Below the pieces are notes generated by a model. It had not been told where the DNA came from and made no database searches. It worked only from the letters and a program-made list of their open reading frames with translations. From Clarkia xantiana subsp. parviflora (Eukaryota > Streptophyta > Magnoliopsida > Myrtales > Onagraceae): a stretch of 64,000 bases of DNA. Position numbers and translations under genes: made by a program. How positions within the stretch are numbered: the first letter of the stretch is position 1; every line of letters begins with the position of its first letter. The stretch lies in assembly GCA_036873135.1 (NCBI GenBank), contig JAPTYO010000008.1, positions 36,032,819 through 36,096,818 of the forward strand, written 5' to 3'. Below, in pieces: positions 30,512-40,699 of this stretch.

Positions 30512-32646
30512 TTTGCCCGCTCCTGCTCCAGGGCCTCCTCGAAGGCGAAGATGTACCCGAGGAAACGGTTGATGTCCCCCATCTCCTGCGAAGGAAGGGA
30601 GAAAAGTGTTAGCAGATGAGCAACCGGTCTTATTGATGAAGGAGAGAAAAGTGAAAGTCTTACCTCTATCCGACGCATGGACATCTCTTGAACATCCCGA
30701 CGGATGTCCTCCCGATCCAAGGAAATCGGATACCTCATAGTGGGCAGGATTGAGCCTGATAGCAGATGTGTAGCCAGGTCAGGGTACGTATCCCCCAGTC
30801 GGAGCTGGACCCCTTGCAGCGTTTGGATCGGGGTCCAGGGAGCATCCTTCTGTGCAGGGTCCAAGACCTTGTAAAAACTCCCATCGAGAGGGAGAGGAGA
30901 AGGGCCGACTCGAGTCGTGGAGGGGCGTGCCTCCGTCTCACCCCGGGCTGGGGAAGGAGTGAAGTCGTGGATGGGCGACGGTTGTCGCTGTTGTTGTGAA
31001 GAAGGCGAGGGGGGCAGCCCCTTGGAGGTTGGTTTCAGTGGGGACTGCCCCGTCCTCCGACGATGGCGAAGGGAGCCGCCTTCATTAGTCTCCTCAGAGG
31101 AGTCCAGGTTCTCCACCCGACGAAATTGATCGCCGGTCGGGGTCTCTCCACCAGAGAAAAGTGGTGCCCCTGCCGAAGAAGGCGCCCCTGCTGAAGGTGG
31201 TGCACCTGCTGAAGCTCCAGCACCCGACGGAGCTCCCGAGTGACCTGCACCTAGAGGACGAGAGGAGGCTTCAGAAACATAATCAGGAAGTTCGTCAGGG
31301 CCCTTACACCAGACGATGCGCCGAGAAACATATTGGTCCTTCCCGCGGTAGTTGTAGTAGCCCGCCTTCAGGACACGAGGAGTTTCCCCTCTGAGAACAC
31401 GTTTGACATCGACGATGCGGGCCTCCATGGTCGAAGGGATCAATTCCTTTGGAACTAGCTTCCTGTACGATTTAATAGCGAGGCGGAGCTTTTTACCTTC
31501 TTCAGCGTTCTGGACATCGAAGAGTTTGTCCACCTCCACGCGGCTCCGCTTTGGCCTCTCTGCGGAAGGAGATCCCGATGGAGCAGCAGCCTTCTTGGCT
31601 GACTTCCTCTTCCGCGTAGGGCGGACAGCATCGGTCTCCCCCTGCTTAAGGATCAGATTGGTCAGCACGGATACCTTGTTAGCTGCAAACAGTAAAAAAC
31701 AGAGGTTAGAAACGTTACCCAAGGAACCATATTGGAGGGGCCGTCGAAGAGTTGACCCCCGGAGATTGTGTCGAGGAGTCGGATCCCGGCATTCACCAGG
31801 TCCCGCTCCATTAAAGAATTGGCGTCAAGGGGAGTATAGGACTCCCCCCATCGGTAGAGTTGGATGAGATGAAGAGTCTGGAAGTCTTCATCAGAGTAGG
31901 TGTGGAAAGCGGGAGGAGAGTCCGCTTCCACCTCCCATCGGGGCCACGGGATCGAGGAGTTCTGGGTGAAGAAGTAGCTCCTCTTCCACCCACTGTTATC
32001 GGACCCTGTGTCGACCAGGAGTCCCCGACCCTTGACCACCTTCCAGGTGTCGCTGGTCCAGTTGCACAACCCGAGTTGCGTCTTATTCCACTTGGGCATC
32101 CTGGGGTAGAAGGCGCAGACCCCCGCCTCGTTTCACTTCATCCCGTAGAAGGTTCTGAAGAGCTTGAGGCTGTAAACCCACTTATGTCGGAAGCAGAGGA
32201 CCTGGAAGGCGTTCCATAGGCGGATGGCGTGAGGAGAGAAAGTGGTTGGATGCGTCTTGTAGTGTTGGCACATCTCGACCAGGTTGCCACAGAAGGGGAA
32301 TCTAATCCCCGCCGATATTTGCCCCGTAGAGACAAACACCTCCCCTTTCCGGGGACGGGTAACCTCAAGGTTACTCGAGAGGCGGGGCCAAGGATACGGG
32401 AAGCGAGGTTCCCAGGTAGAGGTGATGCATCCCTCCCGGAGAGCTGCATCGTAAGCAGTGCTGGAAATCTCGTTGAGAGCATAGTCGAAATTGAAGGGCT
32501 TTCTCCCCTCGGAACTAGATCCACTTTCTGAAATCAGTCACGGCAAGGAAAGGTACGTTGGGTTTTTTTCGGAAAATTACGAACAAACTAAGCAAAGATG
32601 AAGGAAAAGATATATGAGCAACGAAGAAGAAATCCTTACCAGACAT
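30512..32646 (-). pseudogene. Tat-A antisense gene, 5' part (cut by Tat-B)
   Basis: Exons as in Tat-B: ATGTCTG 32646-32640; intron with TTTCAG end at 32528; exon 2 from 32527 to about 31719; exon 3 to about 30667; the exon starting GAGATGGGGGAC at about 30584 is cut at 30512 by Tat-B. The conserved N-terminal domain reads GEVFVSTGQISAGIRFPF, KWVYSLKLFRTFYGMK and WKRSYFFTQNSSIPWPRW. At 32135-32133 the codon after GMK is TGA, where Tat-B has TGC (GMKCNEAG). So this copy has a nonsense change as well as the insertion. The exon 3 product has the same RKRKSAKKAA basic stretch and a Pro/Ser-rich middle. The remainder is at 18492-19101. Function unknown. Confidence 0.78.
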
Positions 32647-32817
32647 GATGATTGGAGGTAGAAGGGATAAGCTTGACGTTGTCGGAAAGTTATTCGGAGA
32701 ACAGGAGGCCGGAGGAGCACTTGAGTCTTCGAAATCGCAGAGCTTGGGTTCTCATAGTTGCAGAGAGCTTTTGGAATTTCAAAAACGGTAAAAGGGAAAC
32801 TGTGCCCAGGGTTAGGG

Positions 32818-32824
32818 TTTTATA
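32818..32824 (-). promoter_or_regulatory. TATA box of Tat-A antisense gene
   Basis: TATAAAA on minus (CCTATAAAACCCTAACCC), 172 bp before the ATG at 32646. The AAACCCTAA next to it matches the plant telo-box, often found in promoters; that role here is inferred. Confidence 0.6.
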
Positions 32825-33206
32825 GGCGAAGAGGACAGTCGAAAGGACGCTCTAATCTGAATCGTCGAAGTCGAAGCGTTTTGATCTGAGCCGTTGAGAT
32901 GAAACGTGCAGAATGGCAACGGGTGTAATGACGAAACGGCCTGAAAAGCACTTTTTCAGAAAAAGCAGGCGCGAAAAATCAGGCACGGGTGCCAAAGACG
33001 TCGCTTCGTTATCTGCTGCATTTAATGGCTGGGGAACCGAGGAGTCTTCTCGGATTTGGTGGTTATCCTCAAGGCATCGAGGAAATGTGAACGAGAAGAT
33101 TTGTATCGAGTGACGGTATCAAGGGAAAGACCCCCGACTCCGATGTCGGGAGGTCGGGAGTTGAAAGACACGACGAACTGAAAGTCCCTCATGTCTTAAG
33201 GGCAAA

Positions 33207-33943
33207 TGATGGGTTTCGCTATGGTCGTTAGGCCCTTTAACGGCGAGGGAACGATGAATAGGTCCACTGGGCCCTAAATGGAGGTCAAGAAGACCAAGGC
33301 GAAGGGTCCCGATAGAGGGAGTCCCGATGATGTAAGGTCCCGACAGAGTCGGTCCCGATAGGTGAGCTGGATGCTCCCGATGAGATGCCTTTAAGTAGGC
33401 CCCGATGATGAATCCCTGAGAATGATTGGCCCTGTCACGATGACGAGGGGCCCCGAACGGTGACACAATGAGATAACTCTGGAGTCCCCGATATTAGTCG
33501 GGACTTGCTATCAGAGGTTGAGGCCGAGATACGCGGGGCGTGGCCGAGATACGCGGGGCGTGGCCGAGATACGCGGAGCGTGGCTGAGATACGCGGAGCG
33601 TGGCCGAGATACACGGGGCGTGGCCGAGATAAGCGAGATCATGGCCTAGATAGGCGGGATCGTGCCCGAGATACGCGGAATATGGGCTAACCACCCCAAC
33701 GGTTCACCAGGTAACTGAGGTACCTCTCCGCCTATAAAAGGGCAGAGGTTACCTCAGATCATATTACGTTTTGAGATACACTCTTTGAGATTGCTGCTTG
33801 CCAGTTCATATGAGATACTCATTTAAGCATCGGAGAGGGATTCTGGGTCACCGCCCGGTCTATCCCCTCTTGCAGGATTACGTGGAGCAAAGGAGCTCGG
33901 ATCGCCGTCAAAGACCGTACCGGAGTTCCACCGTGATCCAACA
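33207..33943 (+). repeat. Tat-A 3' LTR
   Basis: 737 bp, TGATGGGTTTCGC to GTGATCCAACA. It is 20 bp longer than the 5' LTR because it has one more copy of the 20-bp GATACGCGGGGCGTGGCCGA-type repeat (33523-33620). Followed by CCCCT (33944-33948). Confidence 0.95.
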
Positions 33944-34211
33944 CCCCTATATGTATCAACGACCTCAAGGGGGGAACTGAAATTATTTGTAATGTGAATT
34001 GGACATTTTTTTATGAATGACATATCTTCAAGTTTATTTGTTATGACATACCTGAATTGCTATGGTAATTTACATACAAACACAATGCAACATCAAAATA
34101 TTAGCAACATATAAAATTCACGTAGGTTAAAATAAAATGCATTACAATAGAAGGTCCGCAGTGCTACTTAATATAGAAAAACATTTTTGAACTATTAAAA
34201 CGGTGCGTAGG

Positions 34212-36613
34212 TCAATCATCATCATTCTGATCCGTTTCCGAGACTACCCGTTGTGGACAATTTCTCTTATTGTGTCCCTCTACTTTTCAAATACTTCACT
34301 TTCTCTTCGTTCCGGGTACGCGCTCGTCCATCTCGTTTGTCAATCTCTTGTTTTTACGCCCCTTCTGAGAGACCAACATTGCTGGATCAACAACAACTTT
34401 GGGTCCCGTCCAATCCGGCCATTCATCTGGTTCTGGAAGTGGGTGAAATGGATAAGAATACGTAAACTTGTAATTTTCTATCCTGAAATGACCATTAACA
34501 CCGCCGTAGTAACTTGTATTTGCCTCTCAGTAAGCACACACGGCGTTTCTGCAAGGTCGGCGATACAACTTCCACTCTCCGCAGGTACATTCTTTTCTCG
34601 TAAGGTTTACAACCTTAATTTCACAACCGCGAGCACAAACTTCATACTCTTCGCCAAGGTGATATGCCTGAGCAGTGAATTTCCTCGACGCCTCCTCTAC
34701 CTTTCCTAGGAAATGTCTAACTTTCTCAAGAAATGAATGTGGTTGAGAAATTTGCGTTGCAACTTTCTTCGACCGATCCACCCAATAGGTATTCATTCGT
34801 TTGAATGACATAGAAAGGATCGCAGTAATAGGTATGGACAATGCATCCTTCAACACGTTGTTGAAGCACTCAGACTGGTTCGATGTCATGTTCCGTCGTC
34901 GGCTTCATACGATTGGGCATACGATTTTAGAAACAACTTCTTCGAGGGTGTCCACACCATATTGCCGAATTGTCGCTTTAGTTTTGCGTCCTTGAACTTG
35001 GCATTGAAGTTGCTCAACAAATGACAAGCACAATATCGGTGGACAGCACAGTCTTCTTGCACGAACACTTGTCTGACAACCTTTAATATACTTATGTGAC
35101 GATCAGATATGATGCATACCTTACGTCGATCACAAGTCACATGTGCGCGAAGTTGTTCTAAAAACCAGATCCACGTCTCGTCACGCTCTTTGTCACACAA
35201 GAAGTAGGCCAACGGTACGATTTGGTTGTTAGCATCGTACGCCACAGACACAAGAATTTTTCCTGTGTACTTCCCGTATAGATGTGTGCCATCAATGCTA
35301 ATTAATGGTCGACAATGTCTAAATGCCGATATTGAAGGCCCGAAAGCCCAAAACCACTTGTCGAATGTGGCGACTCCATCACCTTGATTTCTCGCCGTTT
35401 TCAATTCAAACCGGTAAACCGTACCAAGATTGTAAAACGCTATTGAGACTATAAGCGGTGGGAATTTCTGGAATGCTATCTCGTGAGTTCCATACATCTT
35501 CTCAATAACATGACATTTGGCATACCAGACCTTCTGGTAGGTTTGCCACATCTTGTATTTTTCTTTTACAACTCTGCGTAAATCAACAATCTTTATGCCG
35601 TTGTTCTTTTCAACAAACGAATATCAAGTTGCCTGTTCTGGGTGATTGTAGTACTATTCACGCATGAATGTGGTGGTCCCACTGCCGTGATCTGCCAAGT
35701 TCCCAACTTCTGCTTCAAACAACGTAGTGACCAAGAATATGTATCGTGTGTGCAACAGTACACTATGCGCGTAGTGTCTGATTTCTTCGTTTTTGCCTCA
35801 CGACCATGTCTGATGTGCCACCTTTTCACTGTCGTTTGGAATTCAGCTTTGGTATCATAGATGTTCTCTATTACAAAATCGTCCACATCGCAGGACGATT
35901 GCCCGGCATGACCACTCCAATCATCTGAGTCCAATCCTAATTGCCAGTCACCGGTTGTCCAGTCATCTGGACAGTCAAATTGTTTCCACCTTTCACGGCC
36001 TTGCACCAGATCAGGAGACCCATCTTTAATGTAAGGTGGTGATAACTGCAACTCCTCCTCATCACGCACGTCGTCTTCTTCTTGATTTACGACAACCTCG
36101 CCGGTATCTGCATCCTGTTCTGGTTCTTCAACAGTGCTGCATTCTCCTTCTTGCATGTCGTTCGTGGAGTCTCCAACATATCTGACATTGCTGTAAAGTC
36201 CTGCAAATATTGTCTCTGCAATCTTCATCAGGTATTGAGCCGTTGAATTCTCCATCTGTAGGAGCTCCTCCCAATAATCCTAGCTGTGACATATGACGTG
36301 TCAGATCATATCCACCATACTCTTCTACATCGTCATCTTCTTCATATCTGGGAAAGACAATGATCTCCAACGGTGACTGATAGCTGGTCATAATACTATT
36401 CCACATTTCGAATGTTTTGATATGATTCCACCCATTATTTAAAACGATCCCAAGAAGAGACCTTGGTATACCGCACAATCTCATTGCCTGGATTTTTGCA
36501 TCGCGGAATGCAATACCGCGATGACATTGTAGCTCAACATATGTACCGCCGTATATATGAACATACCAGTTTGGAATGACCTCGACATCATAGCGAAATA
36601 AAATGCAAAACAT
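34212..36613 (-). pseudogene. MURA-type transposase of the Mutator-like element, broken
   Basis: A Mutator-family transposase would bind terminal repeats and move the element. Domains in order: an N-terminal part (36613-36128); the MuDR N-terminal domain (about 35880-35620: IYDTKAEFQTTVKRWHIRHG, then SWSLRCLKQKLGTWQI); the MULE transposase domain (35551-34886) with the first two acidic residues in LISIDGTHLYGKY and IISDRHISI and the CHLLSNFN segment; a SWIM-type finger (CTCGEWKLYRRPCRNAV, about 34570-34540), where the family's histidine is asparagine; and a C-terminal GHNKRNCP half knuckle (about 34260). Stop at 34214-34212. Frame breaks occur at about 36250, 35590-35550, 34890, 34525 and 34295, so it is dead. 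Confidence 0.85.
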
Positions 36614-37401
36614 TGTCCTATAGGTAGAATATATGTAGAATTAGAAGGAATCATGTAAATTCTACCGGACTCCAAATTCGGATTCGTTTGCGGCGTTTGA
36701 TTTGCCTAATAGATAAGAATTCGCAGTAATAATTTCATAATTTTTAAAAAATATTACAAAAATCGATATTTTGACCAAAAAGTGTGTATCAAAATGCTAA
36801 TTTTCAAAAATTCTTAAAATAAAAAATCACAGATTGTTAATTAAATAATAAATTCAATAAATTTAGAATTTCATTGCATTTGGAGTTGTAAATAAACCGC
36901 AGTCGTAACTCAAAGTTCAAACATTAATCAACGTTTTTTTTTTCAAAAGTTGGACAGAATCATATAAATTCTACCGGACTCCAAATTCAGATTCGTTTGC
37001 GGCGTTTAATTTTCCTAATAGATAAGAATTTTTAGTAATAATCTCATAATTTTTTTTTAAAAAAAATATTACAAAAATCAATATTTTGACCAAAAAGTGT
37101 GTTTTAGGAGGCTCGAAGGCCATTCGGTGTTGAAAATGCTAATTTTCGAAATTCTTAAAAAAAAAAAATTCACAGATTGTTAATCAAATAATAAATTCAA
37201 TAAATTTAGAGTTTCATTGCATTTGGAGTTGTAAATAAACGCCAGTTGTAACTCAAAGTTCAAACATTAATCGACGTTTTTTTTTCTTTCAAAAGTTTGA
37301 CAGACAGAATCATATAAATTCTACCGGACTCCAAATTCAGATTTGTTTGCGAAGTTTGATTTGCCTAATAGATAATAGTAATAATTTCATAATTTTTAAA
37401 A

Positions 37402-38068
37402 GGGTTAAGAACACAATAGGGGCCTGAATGTTTGCCCATGTTGCCAAAAGGGGTCTGAATTGAAAAAACGTATTATTAAGGGCCTGAATTTTGAGTTTTG
37501 TGTATAAGTGAGGTCTCCGTCTATTTTTTCTGTTAAAAGTGACGGAAAGTGGTCACATGCTTGGCATGTGACCGAAAATAATTTGAAAACCCAAAAATGC
37601 CCTTTGACCAAAGTGTGTCCCTCACATGTTTGACCTAAAAAGACGAAAATACCCTTTAAGCCACCACAGCTCCGGCGACCACCACCCATCTCCGGCGACC
37701 ACCACCCCAGCTCCGACGACCACCACCCCAGCTCCGACGACCACCACCCCCTCCGACGACCGAAAAAAGCTCTGATCGGAGCTTTTTTGGGTCGCCGGAG
37801 CTGGGGTGGTGGTCGCCGGAGCTGGGATGGTGGTCGGTGGCGGCCTTAAGGGCATAATTAGTGTGCAGGGGTATTTTAGACATTTCAGATTTCATTAATA
37901 AAACTGATAAATTGTATAATAATTGCAAAAGGGTAATTCTTTCATTTCACGTGGTTTCGTTACATTTAACAGCAAATTTGGACAGAAACTCGATTATCAA
38001 CAAAACTCAAAATTCAGGCCCTTAAAAATACGTTTTTTCAATTCAGACCCCTATTGTGTTCTTAACCC
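37402..38068. mobile_element. Foldback MITE-like element with long terminal inverted repeats
   Basis: 667 bp. The left end begins GGGTTAAGAACACAATAGGG and the right end is its inverse; similarity extends over roughly 90 bp, through CAGGCCCTTAA and AAAACTCAAAATTCAGG. The two halves are inverse of each other further inward too, with GC-rich CCGGCGACCACCACCC repeats (about 37660-37840) meeting at a hairpin. Flanked by TTTTAAAA (37394-37401 and 38069-38076). No coding. An 8-bp duplication would fit hAT, but the ends are not typical of it. Confidence 0.8.
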
Positions 38069-38560
38069 TTTTAAAAAAATATTACAAAAATTGATATTTT
38101 GACCAAAAAGTGTGTTTTAATGTGCTTGAAGGCCATTCGGTGCTGAAAATGCTAATTTTCGAAATTCTTAAAAAAAATCACAGATTGTTAATTACATAAT
38201 TAATGCAATAAATTTAGAGTTTAATTAAATTTGGATTTGTTAATAAACGGCAGTCGTAACTCAAATTTCAAACATTAATCGACTTTTTTTTTTCAAAAGT
38301 TTGACAGAATCATATAAATTCTACCGGACTCCAAATTCGGATTCGTTTGTGGCGTTTGATTCTCCTAATAGATAAGAATTCGTACTAATAATTTCATAGT
38401 TTTTAAAAATATTACAAAAATTGATTTTTTGATCAAAAAGTGTGTTTTAGGGGGCTCGAAGGCCATTCGGTGTTGAAAATGCTAATTTTTCGAAATTCTT
38501 AAAAAAAAAAATCACAGATTGTTAATTAAATAATAAATTCAATAAATTTAGAGTTTCATT

Positions 38561-39515
38561 CAGTGTTATCAGAACCGGACCGGACCGGTGGTTCGACCGG
38601 ATTGAACCGGGAACCGGACATCTAAACGGTCCGGTCGACTGAAAAGACCGATAAGGAAGTGAACCCGGTTCAAATGGCGGTTTTTTATCGAACCGTCCGG
38701 TTTTGAAAGGACCGGACGGTTCACCGGTCCGCCGGTTCAACATTGCCACAAAAGGAAAAAACCCTAAATAAAGGAATCGAAGCCACACATGGCGTGGCGG
38801 TGGCTCATCACCATCACCATCCTCATAGTCTCCCTTTCGCTAGTCTGTTTAGTGTTGATTATATTCTACATGACTACATATGGCTCCAATCTCTCTCACC
38901 AAATTACAAAAACTCTAAACATGGCTCCAATTTTTCTTCCCTAATTGCAAAATCTCATCTTTTACATAATTTTTTGCTAAGAAGACCTGGAAAGATCACC
39001 GGATGGGGAACGCCTGTCTAATCGCCTGCCATCTCGCCACCCCAACGCCGTCTAGCCTCCGTGCATGTCGCCCGAACCTCCAAGCTTCAGCCCTCCACTG
39101 CTACATATGAAGGAAGGGAGAAGGGCACATGTTTGATGTCAGTCATCTCGCCACAGCTACATCCACGCCGTCAAGCCTTCACGTCTATCGCCGCCTATCG
39201 CACAAATGGAATCGGAGGCAAAAATCTAAAGAAAGTAAGGGAATAGACGAACAAAGAAGAAACAGCAAAAAGGAAACAAAGAAAGAATGAAGAAGAAGAA
39301 AAGGATTCTGGTGGGATAAATGAATTACTACACTAGTGCTATTGGGCCAACTTTGGGTTGGATTGAGCCCATCAAACAGAAAAAGTGTATATATCATATA
39401 ATAGGTGGAGAAAACGATTCTACAAAAATAACGTGCAGTAACCGGTCAGACCGGGTTCGAACCGGGAACCGGTCGCCTCTCCGGTTCGACCCCCGGTCCG
39501 GTTCTGATAACACTG
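38561..39515. mobile_element. Non-autonomous hAT-like element
   Basis: 955 bp with terminal inverted repeats CAGTGTTATCAGAACCGGAC, flanked by the 8-bp duplication GTTTCATT (38553-38560, 39516-39523). Eight-base duplications and CAG-starting ends fit the hAT superfamily. ACCGG/CCGGT motifs are crowded near both ends (38575-38735, 39435-39505), like subterminal transposase-binding repeats. Small open frames inside are not recognisable. Confidence 0.85.
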
Positions 39516-39800
39516 GTTTCATTGCATTTTGAGTTGTAAATAAACAGCATTCGTAACTCAAAGTTCAAACATTAATCGACGTTTTTTTTTCAAAAGTTTG
39601 ACAGAATCATATAAATTCTACCGGACTCCAAATTCGGATCCGTTTGCAGCGTTTGATTTTCCTAATAGATAAGAATTCGTAGTAATATTTTCATAATTTT
39701 TATAAGATATTACAAAAATTGATATTTTGACCAAAAAATGCATTTTAGGGGGTTCGAAGGCCATTCGGTGTTGAAAATGCTAATTATCCAAAATTTTAAA

Positions 39801-40250
39801 TAAAAATTATAAAAACTACACATTTTTAAGAATTTCAACATTATTTCAAAATAATACATTTTCTCTTATAGTAATATTAATATAATAGTTATATTATATA
39901 TCATTATAATTTATATACGCATGATACTTTCTACTGTTATATAATATGAAAACTTTATACAAAAAGAACATTTTGTTACCTTAGTTTCTAAGGACAACTT
40001 CGGATATGTCGGCACGTACTCAAACAACTAAGTATTCCTGAATTTTTTTTCAAAATCATTAAATTGTAGCATTATAACATATATTCATAAACGATGTAAA
40101 TAATTAATACATTACCTTAGTCTGAGACGATGAACATGTAATACGAACATCCTAAGTGAAATCGGAGATACAAATGCAGATATAAATTTTTTAATTTGGA
40201 TTGAAAGTGTGGAAAGATATGGTCTGATATATAGACTTTGAAAATGTGTG
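39801..40250. other. AT-rich interval, nothing recognised
   Basis: Strongly AT-rich with no sustained frame or repeat that I could link to neighbours. Confidence 0.5.
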
Positions 40251-40254
40251 AATG

Positions 40255-40480
40255 GTACTGTGTCTAGGATATGAGACAAAGTTGTCTCATGTCCGTGATT
40301 ATTGTCCCGCTGCTGTTGGCAGTGGGACGGGGAATCCGACAAAACGGGTTCCCCAAGACGACGCGGGCATGCGTTGTCTCGGGACAGACACGCTGGACAC
40401 GCGTGTCCGTCCCGCAGTCAATGGTTGCGGGACACGTGTCGTCCCGCAATGGCCAATTGCGGGACGGGGCATTTTTATAA
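40255..40480. repeat. Cluster of GC-rich hairpins with GTCCCGC / GCGGGAC arms
   Basis: It stands out from the AT-rich surroundings. GATATGAGACAAAGTTGTCTCA (40267-40289) has an inverted pair TGAGACAA/TTGTCTCA. TGTCCCGCTGC..GCAGTGGGACGG forms another. GGACACGCGTGTCC is a perfect palindrome. CGTCCCGCAAT-GGCCA-ATTGCGGGACG (about 40440-40466) is a perfect 11-bp stem with a 5-base loop. It lies about 400 bp upstream of the probable 5' UTR of the epimerase gene. Could be a MITE remnant or a regulatory region. Confidence 0.6.
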
Positions 40481-40699
40481 AAAGCTCATTCTTATGGGCA
40501 TTTTTCAAATTACAACTTTATAGGGAGCATATTGATAAATTTTCCCAGCAAACAAGAGTACACAAAAATGAGTCGGTCAAATTTTGTGGTCACAAACACA
40601 GCATTTTAGAGCTGGTAAATTATTTTTTCTGGACAATTTTGGCCAAAAAAAAAAAAAATTATTTTGAAGAAAACAAAAATTAGGTATTATTTTGAAAAT

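Larger units (their letters stand above)
11494..33943 (+). mobile_element. Tat-A: Ty3/gypsy retrotransposon of Tat lineage, outer element
   Basis: Full-length by its ends: LTRs 11494-12210 and 33207-33943, flanked by CCCCT. After subtracting Tat-B and one target copy it measures about 11.04 kb, close to Tat-B's 11.4 kb. Order on plus: LTR, primer-binding site, gag, protease, RT, RNase H twice, integrase (to 17832), repeat spacer, antisense gene (minus), 3' LTR. The two LTRs differ by about 11 substitutions plus one 20-bp repeat unit (about 1.5%). Gag, pol and the antisense gene all carry disabling changes, so it is not autonomous. Confidence 0.95.
9372..33980 (+). pseudogene. PMD (plant mobile domain) gene, interrupted by Tat-A
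   Basis: A plant-mobile-domain protein of the kind found in Mutator-like and gypsy TEs and in host genes related to MAIN. Function in TEs is not established. Segments in order: RFVNQAGFRYAGL and RPETHTFHLPTSEMTVTL..VAMILGLRIDG (about 9424-9620), SHLYRGLDRWTR (about 10000), IGRP and WTYRDYLNTFDKDM (10190-10338), AICREGWDLAYLELPLIHF and the VEYQLPH region (10470-10550), YRRITTNLVVTPPDEEL (about 10780-10830), and a Pro/Tyr-rich tail (11256-11493). Apparent introns: 10078-10167, 10339-10422, about 10920-10997. The last codons and TGA (33978-33980) lie beyond Tat-A; taking out Tat-A plus one CCCCT copy gives a continuous frame ending YQRPQGGN. It is dead: TAG at 9474, TGA at 10551, further stops near 11034 and 11190, and a one-base loss near 10170. 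Confidence 0.8.
9132..36700. mobile_element. Degenerate Mutator-like element with PMD gene and MURA transposase (ends approximate)
   Basis: Two genes face each other tail to tail: a plant-mobile-domain gene on plus (9372-33980) and a MURA transposase on minus (34212-36613), with about 230 bp between their stops once the nested retrotransposons are removed. The layout recalls the convergent mudrA/mudrB organisation of MuDR, though the second gene here is a PMD gene and not mudrB. I could not find matching terminal inverted repeats. The left end abuts truncated copia-2, and the right end merges with an array of ~330 bp repeats (36640-39800) that may belong to the element. Confidence 0.6.
36640..39800 (-). 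repeat. Array of ~310-350 bp tandem repeats upstream of MURA
   Basis: Five copies of a unit containing CTACCGGACTCCAAATTC (CCGG at 36665, 36974, 37324, 38324, 39621). After subtracting the two insertions inside, the spacings are 309, 350, 325 and 334 bp. Other shared parts: GCTCGAAGGCCATTCGGTG (missing from the first unit), TGAAAATGCTAATTTTCGAA and TCACAGATTGTTAATTAAAT. No coding. The array lies 5' of the transposase and may be part of the MULE terminal region, but no matching array is seen at the PMD side. Confidence 0.85.

Noticed and set aside
18492..32646. The antisense genes as captured host genes
   Set aside because: The same gene with the same layout is present in three elements including a diverged one, so it is a standing component of these elements; a host origin earlier on cannot be excluded.
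34203..34709. 168-codon plus-strand frame opposite the end of MURA
   Set aside because: Shadow of the transposase C-terminus; the minus strand carries the SWIM-type finger and the GHNKRNCP knuckle.
34203..36613. MURA as a domesticated host gene (FAR1/FHY3 or MUSTANG type)
   Set aside because: Several frameshifts, and a replaced histidine in the SWIM-type finger, show decay. Domesticated genes keep an open frame.
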